Shown: positions 23,534 through 35,010 of the stretch, piece by piece
How the letters are laid out: each line of letters begins with the position of its first letter
Position numbering within the stretch: the first letter of the stretch is position 1
DNA from: Heterobasidion occidentale
Taxonomy: Eukaryota > Basidiomycota > Agaricomycetes > Russulales > Bondarzewiaceae
DNA: 64,000 nucleotides
NCBI GenBank assembly: GCA_039111635.1
Contig: JBCAQO010000009.1
Coordinates: 62,001 to 126,000, forward strand
Direction of reading: 5' to 3'
Program-made: the position numbers and the translations under genes
Notes under the pieces: model-generated
What the model was told of the DNA's origin: nothing
Database searches by the model: none
Seen by the model: the letters and a program-made list of their open reading frames with translations, nothing else

Positions 23534-23813
23534 AGGAATGGATGATTCCCTGCTGATTAATATTTGTATCAAACACAGAGAATATCTCTGGCAATGAATT
23601 TTTTGAGCTACCTGCAGCTGTGCGAAGCGACACATATCTTGGTTTGCATATAGAGCACACAGCAAACACAATTTTGACGATCAGACTCAAGACCCGAGAC
23701 ATCCCAGCTGGGTTTTCAAGGACGCTAGGGTTCACACGGCGATCACAGTAAGTGACAAACACAAACCAGGCCTCAGACATATAGGGTCTCAGTTGCCATT
23801 CCTCCACAGATAC

Positions 23814-25123
23814 TTATCTCGACTCGAACCAGAACTCAGTAAACTGGATGTCACGCCTCGTTAGCACACGCCCGGAACGACCGCAGGCCAGCCCACTCAC
23901 CGCCTTGTCGTTCTCCATCGGATACTGCGCCGTCGACACCTCCGAGCTCTCCGCGTCCTCCCCGTCGGCCTTCCTGATCCGCGTCCCCTGCATGCGCAAC
24001 TGGTAGCTCGCCCCGCCGCTCTCCACCACGATCCGCATCGCCTTCTTCTTCAGCTTCACGTTCGCCTTCTTGAACAGGCTCCCGTCGCGCATCCGCTCGC
24101 TCAGCACCAGCTCCCCTTTGGCGGGGTTGAACGTCACCCACTTCCCGCCCACCGCTATCGCGTACAGCACCGTCTCGGATGTCGCGTACGCGGGCAGCAC
24201 GTCGAGCTTCGTGCCTGAGCCGAGCCGCACGCGCGCGAAGGGAAAGTCCTCAGGGAAGGAGAGGTAGAGCCCGCGTGCGGGGAGCAGCGCGCGCGTCGCG
24301 AGGCTGGCCTGCGCGCTGAGCTCGACGCCGTACTCGCCCACAGACGCCCACGCGAACACCTCGCGCAGCAGCTTCGGGCTCAGGCGCGACCCGCGGCTCC
24401 CTCCGCGGGCCCTCTCCGGGCGACGGTTGCTGTGTGCGCGCGCGGGTTCAGCTTCGCGAAACGGGATTGGCGGCGTAGAAAAGGGTTAGGGCGCACTGGA
24501 TGGCGACGGCGGTCTGGAGGCCCTGGTACTCGATCCACACCGGCGAGCCGCTGATGCCCTGCTCGGTACCGGCCTTGTATTCCAGCTGCTCCGCGTAGCA
24601 GCCAACGCAGGCACCTGAGGACGTCTTGGGCTGGCCCGGCTGTGTGTCGGCACGGTATCCGCTGACGTAGATGCTGCCCTTGAACGCGTCTTCAAACGCG
24701 AGCCGCATGCTGAACGGGTACCCGTCGCGCGGCACGCCCGAGGGCGCGCGCGGGAGGAGGATGGCGCCGTAGTCGTCGACCGGCGTCTGCTTGACCTTGT
24801 ACGCTGCCGAGACATGGAATCAGTGGCGGGCACGCGGGTGCCGTCAGCGAGCAGTACGGCGAGGTCGGAAGAGAGCGTGCCGGCGGGGCTGATGAGGTTG
24901 TGCGCAGCGGTGAGGACGACGTCGTGCACACAGTCGGGGAAGTTGACAAAGAACCCGCTGCCGGTGGTGAGCGCGCCGTCGACGTGGAACTCGAGCTTGA
25001 CAGTCCAGTTCTCGACGAGGTTGAGGTTGGCGAATTTCAAGCCGGGGGGAGAGACGACGTCGGGTGCGTTGCCTGTCCAGCTAGAGTCCTGGAGTTCCTC
25101 GGGGATATCGAATTCTTGACCAT
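23814..25123 (-). CDS. Trypsin-like serine protease family protein (frame breaks)
   Basis: Protein with a chymotrypsin/V8-type protease fold. The triad is visible: His in VVLTAAHNLI, Asp in VDDYGAILLPRAP and Ser in GTEQGISGSPVWIEYQG. An N-terminal piece reads FDIPEELQDSSW and a long C-terminal domain reads RLSPKLLREVFAWASVGEYG and KANVKLKKKAMRIVVESGG. One intron lies near 24800 (VPATD to AYKVKQT) and another near 23900. The start is uncertain. The ATG at 25123 would give Met then QEFDIPEEL only if one base were added just after it, and no in-frame ATG exists otherwise. A second break lies near 24468 (FYAAN to IPFREAEPAR), again needing one base. Cysteines (ACVGCYAE) flank the active-site loop. 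It is unclear whether it is secreted; no signal peptide is visible. Confidence 0.65.
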
Positions 25124-25591
25124 TGTGGGTTAGGCTATTGAGAAACAGGGCTTGTATTTCGTGAGAGCGAGGGTGCCCGATAATATACGAAAGTCCGAGG
25201 CACACAGCCCCGTGCCATGCTCATAGAGGGAGACAGAGGGAGAGCTTCACTGCACTTGCGTCGGAATCGGTCGGAATTTGCGCCATCTGGCTGGCCGTCG
25301 CACGGATGTCAGCTGGATCCCTAATTTCCCAAGGCCCCTAGTACACCAGGTGCAGCGTATATTGGATCGTGATAGACAGCACGGTTCTCGATGAGGCCAC
25401 AAGAGCGCTTGCAGGCCCCATCAATCAAATCAGAGCATGGAGCACGGCCGACAGTCGACCCTCCAATCGCCAAAAGCAATATATTTCTATGGTGGCCACG
25501 CTGGGGTTTTCGAGTTATACATAGAACCAGCGAGTCAATACGGAGACACGACGTCGTGGGCGACAGCCCAGGGCCTCAGAGCCACCACGCA

Positions 25592-25915
25592 TCAGATCCG
25601 CAAGGCCAATCTCAGAGAGTCAAACCCAGACCCAAATTAGCACCCCGAGAGCACCGCGAGCATGCATGCACGAGTGAGAAGAATAGGACGAGACATGACG
25701 CTGTGTTGACGGGCGTGGACGGTAGCACTCGAGGACCAGAATCCGCAAGGCCAATGTTCAACAGAGTCAATTCCATTCTCAGATCATAACGCTGCCACGG
25801 CCGGCGTCCGCGCATGAGCATACCGAGAGCACCACGAGCAACGAGCAAGGCTGCGGAGCGCGAACGAGAGAGCGCTGTGATGACACGCGCGGACTCGCCG
25901 CTCGACCATATATGT
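25592..25915. repeat. Dispersed repeat, two adjacent partial copies
   Basis: ATCCGCAAGGCCAAT occurs at about 25595 and again at 25741. CCGAGAGCACCRCGAGCA occurs near 25643 and near 25824, followed by a longer shared part (AGGCTGC then AGAGCGCGAA) in the second copy. A third relative is at 30150-30265. The repeats are non-coding as far as can be seen. Confidence 0.65.
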
Positions 25916-27639
25916 ACTCAGTACACGTGTGCATGCGCAGATTCATCCTATGCGCGCTTCCGCGTCGATCCACACGCGCGCACCTGCACGCGCTTTGGCG
26001 AGCGGCGAGCGAGGGTTAGAGGGTTGACGGGCACAGGGGGGCGCCGGGGACCGTCGCAGGCCGGAACGTGGGCGCGATATTATAGATGGGGATGCGCGGT
26101 GGCAGGAGAGGGTGGATGGTGACCTGTGTTTATGCGGTGATGCGGGATGCGGTCGGGGTGGCGAAAGGGACACGAAAGGTGGTAGCAGCAGGGCGGATGC
26201 TCGCTGGCTCGTCCGTCCGTCCGATCGTCTTTCTCTACGCATGTGGATGTCAGTTCAAGGAGAAGATCTGCGAAGACGGAACGCCGCGCCTGGCGACGTC
26301 GCGATGGCTTCGAGACAAGGGTTAGTGTGTGCGCGGGTGCAGTCACTCGATCGCGCCTGATTCTTGACGCGCGCATTATGGCTGCGCTACATGTCGCGCT
26401 TTGCGCTCGGAAGAGCACCGTGTAGGAGACAAGTGGGGCTTGGGGCAGCAGCGGCAGGGGATTTGCGGAAAATAGATCGGCTCGAGGTTCTCTCTGGACT
26501 CACGGGAGAACGAGCGATTTCGCGATCGTGAAGGCACATAAGAACAATGGCCGCCATGATGCGCGCGCCCCGTCGTCGATTCGCTTATGTCAATGATCCC
26601 TGTATGACTGGGTGGTGCAAGATATGAGAGAAATTCGAAATGAAGTGGGATGAGGTGAGCGCGAGATGCAAAGGGACGCGGTGATGAAGTGTGATGAGGT
26701 CCCGCTGCGTCCGGGGTCTTCCGACTCGGCCAGAGAACCCTGGTCCGACCTCCATCTTCTCAACACTGTCGCTGTCGCGCTCTGCCCCCGCTTGTGGCGC
26801 CGTTGACTCTGTCGTACTCGAGGTCCTCGCTTGCTCACTCGCCTCCGTCGTACGTGCGACGCCATGTAGCTTTCTCGAAAATTATCGCATCAGTTCATTC
26901 TTCCTGGGTTATTCCAGCAGTAGGGGTTCATAGTACCATGTCACGCTCACCCACGTATCCTGCCAAGCTACATAGCTTAATAAGTCCAACAGAAAACACA
27001 CTTTTTCCGACAGACAGAGACAAACTACTAGCCACATGCCTTGAAAGCAAAGTCAGAGGCATAGGATAGTGATGGAAGAGACAGATACGGTTAAGTGTCT
27101 CCACGAAACTACTACATAAACCGAGGTGTGCACTTGATCACCTCCGACCGCAGTTTATTGGCCCAGCATTCCAACACGCTTCGCCCGCTCGCGAGCTGGA
27201 GTGGGCAACGTCCCTCCGCCTGGCCCTCGATCAGTATAGCATGGGTCCCCTTGGTTTTTCGAGAGTTCGTCACCATTGGGTGCTCATCGATCCACCTTAG
27301 GAATGGTATCACATGAGCCAAGGCCCAATGCTGTCGGCTTGATACAGATTTTCCTCTTGACGTCGAGCCTCCCCATACTTTTCGTCAGCTGGTGACAAGA
27401 ACCCCTTGGCCCTCTTGAAGGCGCCAATGGCTTTGATCCACAACCATCGACTAGGAGTAATGTCATGTACACAACTGCGCAGGACTATCATTCGACTCAT
27501 CTATCATATCAGTATTCACAACACGAGCCACTCGTCCGCACTCTATGGCCTTGAGAGGCGCCAACGACTAGTATTTCCACAGGTTTTTGCCTGCTTTCCT
27601 ATATAAGCTCATCCTGCGCTTAACAGTAATCAGCTCGGA

Positions 27640-28007
27640 TGGTTCATAAAATCAACTTGGCGCTCATTGCGACCCTGTCTGGAGGCGATGAAAGCGCGTT
27701 AGTTGACAGCTGCTGTCGATCCATACACAGCTCACCTCATTCCTGCAGCGTCTACCCTGCGTCTCAGCTGATCAGAAAAAAGATCATCAACGTGTCAGTG
27801 AAGGCACGCTTGAATGCGACGCCCGCAAAAAAGCTAGAATCGTTGGAATAACCTTCGACGATACATCCAGAGGGAGCATGACTTGTTCGCGAATACTCAC
27901 AGACCGTGAGTGCTCATTGGACCAAAACTCTCTGTTGAACTCTCCTGATATCAAGGAACTACTCCAGGATAGCGGACTTAGTGACATGGACCTTGATCAA
28001 ACTTGAG
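27640..28007 (+). other. Possible small ORF, unsupported
   Basis: ATG 27640 opens 70 codons (MVHKINLALIATLSGGDE) ending at a TAA near 27850. The region after it stays open in another frame (ITFDDTSRGSM, PDIKELLQDSGLSDMDLDQT) up to about 28007. A single inserted base would join them into a ~120-residue acidic-tailed protein. No family is recognised. This may be a degraded gene fragment or chance. Confidence 0.2.
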
Positions 28008-28042
28008 ACACTGAGAAGATGGATACGTCGCGCTGTACAATT

Positions 28043-28185
28043 GACGCCTGCGAACAGAGCTAACGCCTACGCCATACCCCGTGAACAACGATGGCTTTGA
28101 ACCAGCGGGACCCAAAGACGCATTTGCTTCCGCGAATTCCTTCTGCACATTCGATGAAGACCTCCAGCATTCAAAAGACGTAAGT
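28043..28185 (+). repeat. ~140 bp direct repeat, copy 1
   Basis: This segment (starting GACGCCTGCGAACAGAG and containing AGACGCATTTGCTTCCG) recurs in the same orientation at 30995-31136 with roughly 80-85% identity by eye. The two copies bracket the inverted lectin/ankyrin duplicate. Confidence 0.8.
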
Positions 28186-28221
28186 TAGAGAACACAGAAA
28201 GAATAGGTAATTTGTGTCAAT

Positions 28222-28785
28222 TCAACGGATGATGTGTGAGATGATGGTCAACACCACTGTGATGATGGGGTCGATGATCTGTGTTCGCTTAGATTTTCTC
28301 TCTGCCCGCGGTCGGAGGTCTCGCTCCATCCCTGTCTCCTTGGCCAGCTCCTGAGCCGTTTGGCCGCGCGCATTCGTCTGTGTTAGCGATGCACCGCGAT
28401 GCACAAGCTCGTGCACGACTTTCTTGTCGCAGATCTCGGTGACGGCGTTCATGAGCGGCGTGTATAGATCGTCTTCAGCAGAGCATGCATCAATCTGGGC
28501 ACCGGCGTCAAGAAGGGCGCGTACGATAGCCAGCCGATCCTTTGCCGGTGACTTGGAGGTGGCGTAAAAGAGTGGAGTGCGGCCATAAGGGGAAGGGGCA
28601 TTAGGGCTCGCGTGTTCTTTAAGAAGCAGACGGACGATATCGAGATGGCCTCGGGAGGAGGCGGCGGCGAGTGGAGTGAGGGAATTTTGACCACCGATGG
28701 AGTCGATGTTAGCATTTTCGAGGTAAAGCTTAAGGCTGTCGGCGGTAAGGCTGCCGAGCCAGGCATCATCGTTGAGGTTACTCAT
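28222..28785 (-). pseudogene. Truncated copy of the ankyrin-VWA gene
   Basis: An open frame of 187 codons from ATG 28785 (MSNLNDDAWLGSLTADSLKL), close to the N-terminal ankyrin half of the gene at 21999. Shared runs include LTPLAAASSRGHLDIV and SPYGRTPLFYATSKSPAKD. It stops right after the hydrophobic helix (IIDPIITVVLTIISHIIR) and has no linker or VWA domain. It could still make an ankyrin-only protein, since the frame is uninterrupted and substitutions are mostly conservative. I call it a pseudogene because the partner lectin copy is also broken; a functional truncated paralog is the alternative. Confidence 0.7.
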
Positions 28786-29490
28786 CGCGAGTCGTGGTCG
28801 GGTGGAAGAGATGCAGGTCTTGAAGGGGGTGAGTTATTGGAAACACCTATTCCCCAAGCCTTATATCAAAGTCTGAGATACTTACCAGATTGCGGTAACC
28901 CAAGAATACGTATACAAAGGTGATTTCCCTCCCGTGACACGGACGGAGCTAATCACCAAGGGGGTGTGCACTTCAGATACAACTAGACAAGACAAGCTCT
29001 TAGCTTCACAAAAGGGCATGATTGATTGCTGCCATCACTGCCATTGACTTCAGCAGATGAACGAGAAGTCGGAGATGCATATCAGCCGCAAGTTGTTGAG
29101 AAACACCTGATGTGAAGAGCTTGGCAGTTCGGACCGAGTGCGAGCTCGATGAAAGACAGGGAGGAAGATTTCCTGTTTCTAGCTTCGAGCGATGGGATAC
29201 CGGTCATGCGGTATCCTTAAGCGCGCGCAAGGTGTCGAGTAGAGGTTTGATGCGGCCATGATCCGATGCGCAATAATCCTAGCTTGAGACGGAATGCGGA
29301 CGGAATTGAGCCAGAAAAGTGGACCGAAAGGAGTGTGGGGTCCGCTGAAAGACGGAAGATGATCAGAGAAAGGGCTGCGCGTGCTGCAGGGACTACAGCG
29401 AGTCGCGAGTATTTATTCAAGAGGTCATGGGAATGGGAGAGTGATGGTCAGAACCAACTCACATCTCGTCGTCAATAAATCTCTTTCGTG
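28786..29490. other. Inverted copy of the lectin/ankyrin spacer
   Basis: About 700 bp between the two duplicated gene remnants, partly matching 21.1-22.0 kb in reverse. An example is the peptide-level echo RLAVVPAxRAAL on opposite strands at 21.17 kb and 29.4 kb. No gene is seen. Confidence 0.55.
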
Positions 29491-29616
29491 ATGACTCAGT
29501 TCCAAGACCGCAACCGCCGTCTCCTCGCTGCCGTGTCTAAGTCTGCACTCGAGGGGAAGGTGGAGCGGTTCTCGGTGAGGAAGAATAGAGAAACTTGGGC
29601 CTATCAACAGCATTGA
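29491..29616 (+). pseudogene. Internally deleted lectin copy
   Basis: ATG 29491 opens a 41-residue frame whose first part (MTQFQDRNRRLLAAV) matches the start of the lectin at 20205-21077. The rest (VSKSALEGKVERFSVRKN) matches a segment some 190 residues further on. The middle of the beta-propeller has been removed exactly in frame and the end is lost at a TGA. Too short to fold as a propeller. Confidence 0.8.
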
Positions 29617-30149
29617 TAAATCAAGGTGGTCAAGGGTAAGTTAGCGCGACATCATTTCTAGTAGAGTGATTGAAGTATGCTTGCCATAGGTATACCAATA
29701 GGTCGAAAGGAGAAGAAGGCAAAAGAACATGCAGTAAAAAAAGGAGTCGATAGCGCAGGCATCAGGAGAACGCATCCAAGATTTCAATCCTTCTTGATCC
29801 CAAGATTGCTGTCCCCCTGATCGTCTCAACATCATCCCACCATCTCGTGGTCCATCTCAGCTACATTCAGTCCGCCCTTGACAAGGATATTGTCAAATTT
29901 CAAGCCTCCAGTTAGATTGGTTCTGAGATCGACAATGAATGTAATGGTACGAACCAGAAGTGTTTGGAGCATGCATAAGACCAGCAAGTGAGAACAGCAA
30001 GATGACATCGATAGCGATAGTCCAGAGCCACAGAGCCGTCGTGAGCGCACATTAGTTCATAGGCAACCCATGAAAATTCACGAGTTAGCGTCACAAATGT
30101 GTGTGTGTGCAACTCTCACGCAAGGATCTCGTTGCTTCCGTAAATAGAG

Positions 30150-30265
30150 GCAGGCGCACGGCGTCCGCACGCGAGCACTCCGAGAGCACTACGAGCAACT
30201 TGCAAGACTGCAGAGCGCGAAAGGGACCGGGCGCTGACACGCGGACGGCGCCGCTCAACCATATG
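30150..30265 (+). repeat. Third copy of the 25.6-25.9 kb repeat
   Basis: Contains CCGAGAGCACTACGAGCA, TGCAGAGCGCGAAAG and CGCCGCTCAACCATATG, closely following the order of the copy at 25.80-25.91 kb. Same orientation, non-coding. Confidence 0.65.
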
Positions 30266-30994
30266 CAGAGAGACCGAAAAAGTCGCAAAGACCAAAGCAG
30301 CGAGTACGTAGATCGTCGCGCCTGGTCCGGGCACCATCGACCCCAAGAACGAAACGCGCGTATCCCAGTGCTATCGTGCGGCCTTCGGCTCCCAGCGAGC
30401 AGCAGCGCGCACGTGCCGGGCCCACGCTGCGTGGGCGCGCTCCAGGTCCGAAATCAAAGATGCGTCGACGATCCTCCCGCGCGGGGACAGGAGAGTCTCC
30501 TATTCGAGCCTCCGTGGACGTCCACGGCCGAGACAAGGTCCGCGCGAGCACCCGTGGACTGCATCCCCGCATGCGGGATGTGTCGCTCGATCACGCGGCC
30601 TGCCAAAGCAGAAAGCAGAAAGCAGACGCAGCGCGCGTGGCTGACACGACGCGACGCGTCCGCAGCGACGTGCAACTGTCGACAAGGAGTACGTTAGCAG
30701 TGCGGGCGTCAATGGGCGCAGGTGCTGTCGTGCGTGGCACCCTCGCAGATGAAGGCGATCGTCGGTGCGTGCTGGCCTATCTCAGCGTATGCCGCATCCG
30801 ACTCACACAGCAGTAGACACTCGGCCCGCTTTGGTCCACACGGGAAGGAAAGCGGTACCCATATCTAGCTTCATTGTAGCAAGGCACACAGCTCGAAGCT
30901 CGAAAGTCGACAGTGTACAGGGACTTGGGTACGTGTGGGTGGGATGCGAGGGAGCGGCAGAACGCGTGTGGTCATGATCGTGAGCGCTGTGTTT

Positions 30995-31136
30995 CTGACG
31001 CCTGCGAACAGGGCTAACGCCTACGCCACAAACCCGTGAACAGCGACGACTTCGAATCAGCGGGACCCCAAAAGACGCATTTGCTTCCGTGGATTCCATT
31101 TGCACGTTCGACGAAAGCCTCCAGCGTTCGAAGAAA
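30995..31136 (+). repeat. ~140 bp direct repeat, copy 2
   Basis: Second copy of the repeat at 28043-28185, sharing GACGCCTGCGAACAG, GCTAACGCCTACGCCA, AGACGCATTTGCTTCCG and CCTCCAGCRTTC in order, with scattered substitutions and a few single-base gaps. Confidence 0.8.
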
Positions 31137-32216
31137 GTGAGCGATTGGAGCAATTGTTCTACAAACGCCGGACCCCTGGAAAATGTCATACCCCTCATTT
31201 TGAGCCCTTCGAGTTCTTCTGGGGTAGGTCCTATAATGTGAAGCGATATTACCTTCCGCCTCTCACTGAATCCATCTGCAGCGACCTTTCGAATTGAATG
31301 TGCCGATAACACTGAATTGCCAATGACTGCCCCTGCCATGCGCCAAGCAGAGAATAATCGATGTGGGGGACGCAACATGTGTTCTCATTCATTGGCGTAC
31401 ACAGGCTCGACTTCCCAATCCGAACGGGCGCCCACCGGTGTTCATAGTCATACCAAGTTGCAAAGGCACACACCGCGGAAATTCTGAAGGGAAGGGCGAT
31501 AGCGTGGCTAATCGCTCTGCGTGAAGAGGATCCTGGAGCCCCTTCCAGGAGGCGAACGCGCCCTGAAATCAGAAAAGCGCATGCCGCTCAGAGTCGGAAC
31601 GCAATGGAACACGATGGGAGCTCGATGGCTTCTACGATATCCTTTTGCGGTATGGGAAGAAGGTGGGTAGCCTCGTGCCTAGCATCGAACTTGAGATCCG
31701 GGTTCGACGAACAACCGAGCCCTGGAGTGCGCAGGAAGTGAGCGCTCAACGATTCGAGGGCGAGGTTCGATTGCGTTCGAACTGGAGTGCAAGCGGGTGC
31801 GAAGGTATGGGCGCCCGCCTGTACTCCTGGATAGTATAAATACTGATCAGCATCGCTCAAAGTCCGAGGGGAGTTTGTAGGTCCAAGATTAACACCCACA
31901 TGCAGCTTGCCGAAAGTTCGATCACGGCGGGACATGCACGACCATACACTGAGCTTTCGAACCTGAATTGGGCATCCTTGTATTCTCTTAATCCATGGAG
32001 AAAACAGCGAAACCTGATGCCGTTAGCACCAATGTTCCATAGGCTCCCAATATCTTGCCACTGCTAGTTCGGGGGCAAGCGTGCAACAAAACGACGAGCA
32101 AAGGTATATTGCTGTCTGACTGCCAAATGGTCCTCGCGATCCCGCCAGCTGATCCGCCTGCAAAAAACTGTACTCCTCCACCATGTGAATGCGCATCCAC
32201 AGCAGTGTCGGCCCAA

Positions 32217-34415
32217 TCAGAACCTCCACACCCTGTCGTTCCTCGAATAACAAACCCTGACGACCACTGCGCACCCTATAAGCGCACACGACCCTCCAAC
32301 TGTGACCGCCGCAGCCGCCCACGTGACCTTCCGCCCTCTCTCGCTCCCGCCGTCCGCTATATCCTCCAACCCCACTGCAGCGAATGAAAGCAGCCATATG
32401 CCTGCGAGGACGAGCGCCGCAGAGAACAGAGCCAGCACGCGGAGAACACGGCGCGCGCCCATGTCACGCTCCAGATCGATCTGATCCGAAGACGCTATGA
32501 GGCCGGAGCTGGCGGCAGCAACGGCAGCGAGAATGAAGAGCGTTGCAGACCAGACTAGCAGGAGGAGGTTACCGCGCGTGGCGGAGAAGACGGAGGACCA
32601 GGCGATAGACGCGCCTAGACATATGTGAGAAAATGTCAGCGGGGTGCACGACTAGCAAGGAGCGAATTTAGGTGGCCTTCAAAGAGTATATGCGTGGTCG
32701 AAAAGGCTGGCAAGAAATACGTACCAAAGAACGCGACAGCTCCCAACGTCGTGAACATCTGCCCATATGACGAGACGCTGCTCATCGTGAGCGCGTCTCC
32801 ACCGACATTCGCTCCTCCCACCGCACCCAATCTATGCCCATCCCGTCCCGCGCGCACAGCAGTCGGCCTCCCCGCATGTCTCGCGTCCCAGTACCTCGCG
32901 CGGCTATTCGCCGTCTCTGCGCGTCCCCGCGTACGCATTCCGAGGCGAAGTTCGTTCGCCGGGCTCGGCGGTCTGCTATCCGGCCGCTGCGCGCCTGTGC
33001 TCGAAAGCGGGTGAGAGGTACGCGCGGTGCTGATCTGTGCATGAAAAGGCAACTGTGGATTTATGCGTGAGTATATGTGGAACAATCGCAGTACAATGGT
33101 GCGAGGTGGAGCGTACGTACAGCAGGGACGCTGCTTTGGGACGGAAGGTGCTGCTGCGAGATGAGCGCCGTCTTTTCCAGTTCTGTCAGAGTCTCGTCGA
33201 CCCAAAATGTAACATGCCGTAGGCAGATGAACTGGTGCATAGAATCATGAACACCGTACTCACGAATGAACATGAAGTTGAGATCCACACCTGTTCCCTG
33301 ATTTCAGCCGGCACCTCCGCACGCAATACGCGACGTGAGCATATAGCAAGTGGTACTGAGCGAAAAGGATACCTCTGCACTCCATGATTTCGAAACGAGC
33401 TCATCAAGCTCCTTCATCTGTGACTACAGAGGAAAACCAAACCTTCCACATAGTATTCTTTGCAACTTCCAAATCCGAAGCTCACCATTGATTCAACGCT
33501 CGCATCGATGCTCAAGATCCTCTCTGCCAGTATATCAAGCCCCACTCTGTGAAACGTTTTCTTTTCGATCTATGGGCTCCTCAATATCATATACAATGGT
33601 AATGATCATAATGGAGTACTACGCACATCTATGGCTTCGAGATCCCGTAGGCGATTTATTCGATGCGCCTGCGCTATTTTCTGATCGCAATTGAACCAGA
33701 GTCGACTTGTTCAAACCCAATTTGAATGACACAAAGGGACGTTGTACACACCTGGGTATGCACAAAATTGCGCACTTGAGCAGCGGGGAATGGACCTAAG
33801 TCACTGACACCCCATCCTAAGCATATCTCCGAGTAAGCGCATACGAAGCAGAGACCGAACGCAGTGATCATCGACAGGGATACACAGACACGACACTCAC
33901 CCTGTCTGCTCTTTTCCTCGGACTCTGACCAGTATTTATACGCAGCAGCGTCATCTGCGTCTACATTGACTGCTGCGCCGTTTTGGCCGTTGGGTGATGT
34001 TTGCAAGGGAGGCGGTGATGGCGATGGGGCCGCAATTGAGGACCGACGATCGCTGCTTGCATGTTCAGAGACATCGTTTCGTGAAGCGGCGTGCGGTGCC
34101 CGAGACACTGTTATGTATGACCAAACGAACTAGCAAGGCAGGCCCAGCTGCGTGATTGCAGGCAAGACCTAGCAAGAGTCAAGACTCACCCGAAGACCGT
34201 TCGTCGTCACTGAAGCTCACCGACGACTTTAACCTCCTCCTCCACCTCGGACTTCCTCGCTGCAGAACGAAGGATGTGAGTTCAGCTTCTACCGCGGGCG
34301 CGCTGACAGGGCCCGAGGAACGATCCGATGCCGCATACTGCCTACTATGCTGGATTTCTGAACTGCTGAGCTCGCCGAGGGATGTCAACGATTGCCGCAC
34401 TGCACTGGATCCCAT
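32217..34415 (-). CDS. Four-helix membrane protein of unknown function
   Basis: A multi-exon model that I join from splice signals. ATG 34415 starts a Ser-rich, probably phosphorylated N-terminus (MGSSAVRQSLTSLGELSSSE, KSSVSFSDDERSSG). Further exons give HAASRNDVSEHASSD, YKYWSESEEKSRQ, GPFPAAQVRNFVHTQ, KIAQAHRINRLRDLEAID, a helical segment (FHRVGLDILAERILSIDASV, QMKELDELVSKSWSAE) and VDETLTELEKTALISQQH. A basic linker follows (LRLGMRTRGRAETANSRARY). The C-terminal part has four hydrophobic helices (FTTLGAVAFFGASIAWSSVF, LLVWSATLFILAAVAAASSG, VLALFSAALVLAGIWLLSFA, AAAVTVGGSCALIGCAVVV). The stop used here is at 32217, but an extra intron could extend the gene to 31988. It resembles no family I can name. 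The exon chain is partly uncertain. Confidence 0.55.
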
Positions 34416-35010
34416 CGAGGGGGTTTGTTGTCAAGACAGAGTGCTGGGAAAAAGAAGCTGAAGATCACGACCTTGCAGCTGCGCCTGGCACCCATGAGGC
34501 CTGAGGTATCATCATAAATACATATCTAGCACACAGACGCCGTCAGCGCTTCAGCGCTTCAGCGGTCAGAGTCTGAAGAGTGGTGCCTGAGCTACTGGGA
34601 GGACGATCGATGCCGCGAGACGTCCAGGTCCAATAAATGTGGCCAACTTTGTTTAGTTGGCTTGCGCGATGTATATTTTCCGTGTACGATACGCGCTCAT
34701 AGCTCATTGTCGAGTTGCAAAAGGTGCAATTATACGAAACAAACCTGTAGCTCAATCAACATCATCGCCAGGTTGAGTGGTCGACTGCTTAGAAGCAATT
34801 TCATGTGCGTAAGGCCGCGATCATATACGACGAGTCAGTCCGGATCCCTTCGCGGATAAGACTGCGGCACCGGAGCCGGACAATCCTTGCGACTCATACC
34901 CTACAAGAGAAAAGCTCGAGGCGTGAGTGTTGCATATTAGACGTGCAACCAGCGTGCCCTCATAGTTTACAACAATGCAGGTCGAATAGAGCAGGCGATC
35001 AGGGAATGGA
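34416..35010. other. Intergenic region
   Basis: About 600 bp between the membrane-protein start and the 3' end of the MYND gene. It should contain the promoter of the former. Nothing else seen. Confidence 0.45.

Larger units (their letters stand above)
25124..28221. other. Long gene-poor region with dispersed repeats
   Basis: About 3.1 kb. Between 25.2 and 26.6 kb it is GC-rich with repeat copies listed separately. Frames at 26.5-27.6 kb have no family motifs. A small possible ORF lies at 27640. I see no other gene. Confidence 0.5.
29617..32216. other. Gene-poor region
   Basis: About 2.6 kb with overlapping but unsupported frames, rich in GC around 30.3-30.7 kb. It contains two listed repeat copies. 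I see no gene. Confidence 0.5.

Noticed and set aside
26086..26425. Overlapping GC-rich frames on both strands
   Set aside because: No family features; both strands are open because of composition and repeats.
30101..30816. Plus-strand frames of up to 198 codons
   Set aside because: They are GC-rich, overlap a non-coding repeat copy and are matched by open frames on the other strand; no motif.
29616..32216. Autonomous transposon explaining the duplicate
   Set aside because: No transposase, reverse transcriptase or terminal inverted repeats were seen; only the flanking direct repeats support mobility.
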